Below are positions 59,684-59,755 of a stretch of DNA of 59,755 nt, piece after piece. The stretch spans positions 1 to 59,755 of the forward strand of contig CALVSB010000008.1 in NCBI GenBank assembly GCA_944358895.1. The letters are read 5' to 3'. A program made the translations under genes and the position numbers. Source of the DNA: an uncultured Bacilli bacterium (lineage in GTDB: Bacteria > Bacillota_I > Bacilli_A > RFN20 > CAG-826). Each line of letters starts with the position of its first letter. The first letter of the stretch is position 1. A model generated the notes under the pieces. That model made no database searches and was not told the origin of the DNA. It saw only the letters and a list, made by a program, of their open reading frames with translations.

Positions 59684-59755
59684 TGAGACCCAAAAGTTGG
59701 ACTTCCAACTGGAGGGTCTCTTTTCTATGAGGTTTACAAAGGAATTCAAATTGGA
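59684..59755 (+). mobile_element. left end of an IS3/IS150-type insertion sequence, cut by the window edge
   Basis: TGAGACCCAAAAGTTGGAC has the (A)CCCAAAAGTTGGAC motif common at the ends of IS150-group elements. GAGACCC/GGGTCTC and AGTTGG/CCAACT form nested stems in this terminal region. An ORF then begins at ATG 59727 (MRFTKEFKL...), the usual start of OrfA in the group. The remainder is beyond the window. Confidence 0.75.
59727..59755 (+). CDS. transposase OrfA, N-terminal fragment
   Basis: Nine complete codons reading MRFTKEFKL before the window ends. This matches the (K)Y(S/T)KEFKL start of IS150-type OrfA, a helix-turn-helix DNA-binding protein. Partial only because of the window edge. 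Confidence 0.65.

Noticed and set aside
1-59755. CRISPR array, prophage or integron
   Set aside because: No regularly spaced repeats, cas genes, phage structural genes or integrase were seen; the only mobile signs are the MITE-like repeat and the IS end.

Overview
The window comes from a compact, GC-rich genome of the Bacillota (Bacilli/Erysipelotrichia side, possibly a Mollicutes-related gut lineage). The markers are RpoE (delta), RNase Y with YmdB, the rnpB-gpsB neighbourhood, RecU, DnaD, a CvfD-type S1 protein, YfhO, a NifU-like protein, DUF951, DUF368 and a Y-complex (YlbF/YmcA-like) domain. All tRNA genes seen encode their own CCA. Most genes are GC-rich. The left end (about 240-1500), 6670-6825, 41300-41600 and 56710-56980 are AT-richer.

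Layout. 1-3.4 kb is accessory: tRNA-Ser, a RelB/DinJ-Doc toxin-antitoxin pair, a structured orphan leader with a stub ORF, an XRE regulator with membrane domain, and a GNAT. 3.5-6.6 kb (minus) has an uncharacterised three-gene set with a Cof-type phosphatase and a zeta-like kinase pair. 6.8-9.8 kb (minus) has hpf, metK behind a SAM riboswitch plus terminator, a TSCPD protein and pduL. 9.9-20 kb has mgtE, yfhO, tRNA-Leu, an ABC-F protein, a LemA-like protein (minus), a HAD phosphatase, ispD, an S1 protein and pgi. A five-tRNA cluster (Val, Tyr, Gln, Lys, Leu) follows, then DUF368 (minus), a MATE transporter, pepF (minus), a NifU-like protein and two small membrane proteins. 26.2-31.7 kb (minus) is ychF-ispF-argS-rpoE-fba-inositol phosphatase family.

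31.9-34.3 kb is a large lipoprotein. Then come cspA, two tandem MacB-like ABC transporters, DUF951 and fhs. 41.6-47.3 kb (minus) is rny-ymdB-miaB-miaA-tcdA, where MiaB carries an extra C-terminal YlbF/YmcA-like domain. 47.4-52.1 kb (minus) is a second lipoprotein, then gpsB-rnpB-pgsA-cinA-recA. The right end has a flavin-reductase-like protein, exonuclease-recU, nth, dnaD, cca, hup, der, cmk, a small membrane protein and a ferredoxin. The last 70 bases look like the left end of an IS3/IS150-type insertion sequence.

Two signals stand out. First, many genes have a -10 box ending only 6-9 bases before the start codon and no Shine-Dalgarno site, which points to frequent leaderless mRNAs (ATG and GTG starts) interspersed with ordinary SD-led genes. 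Second, the MiaB-YlbF/YmcA fusion sits in the same operon as RNase Y, the enzyme whose activity the Y-complex modulates in Bacillus subtilis.
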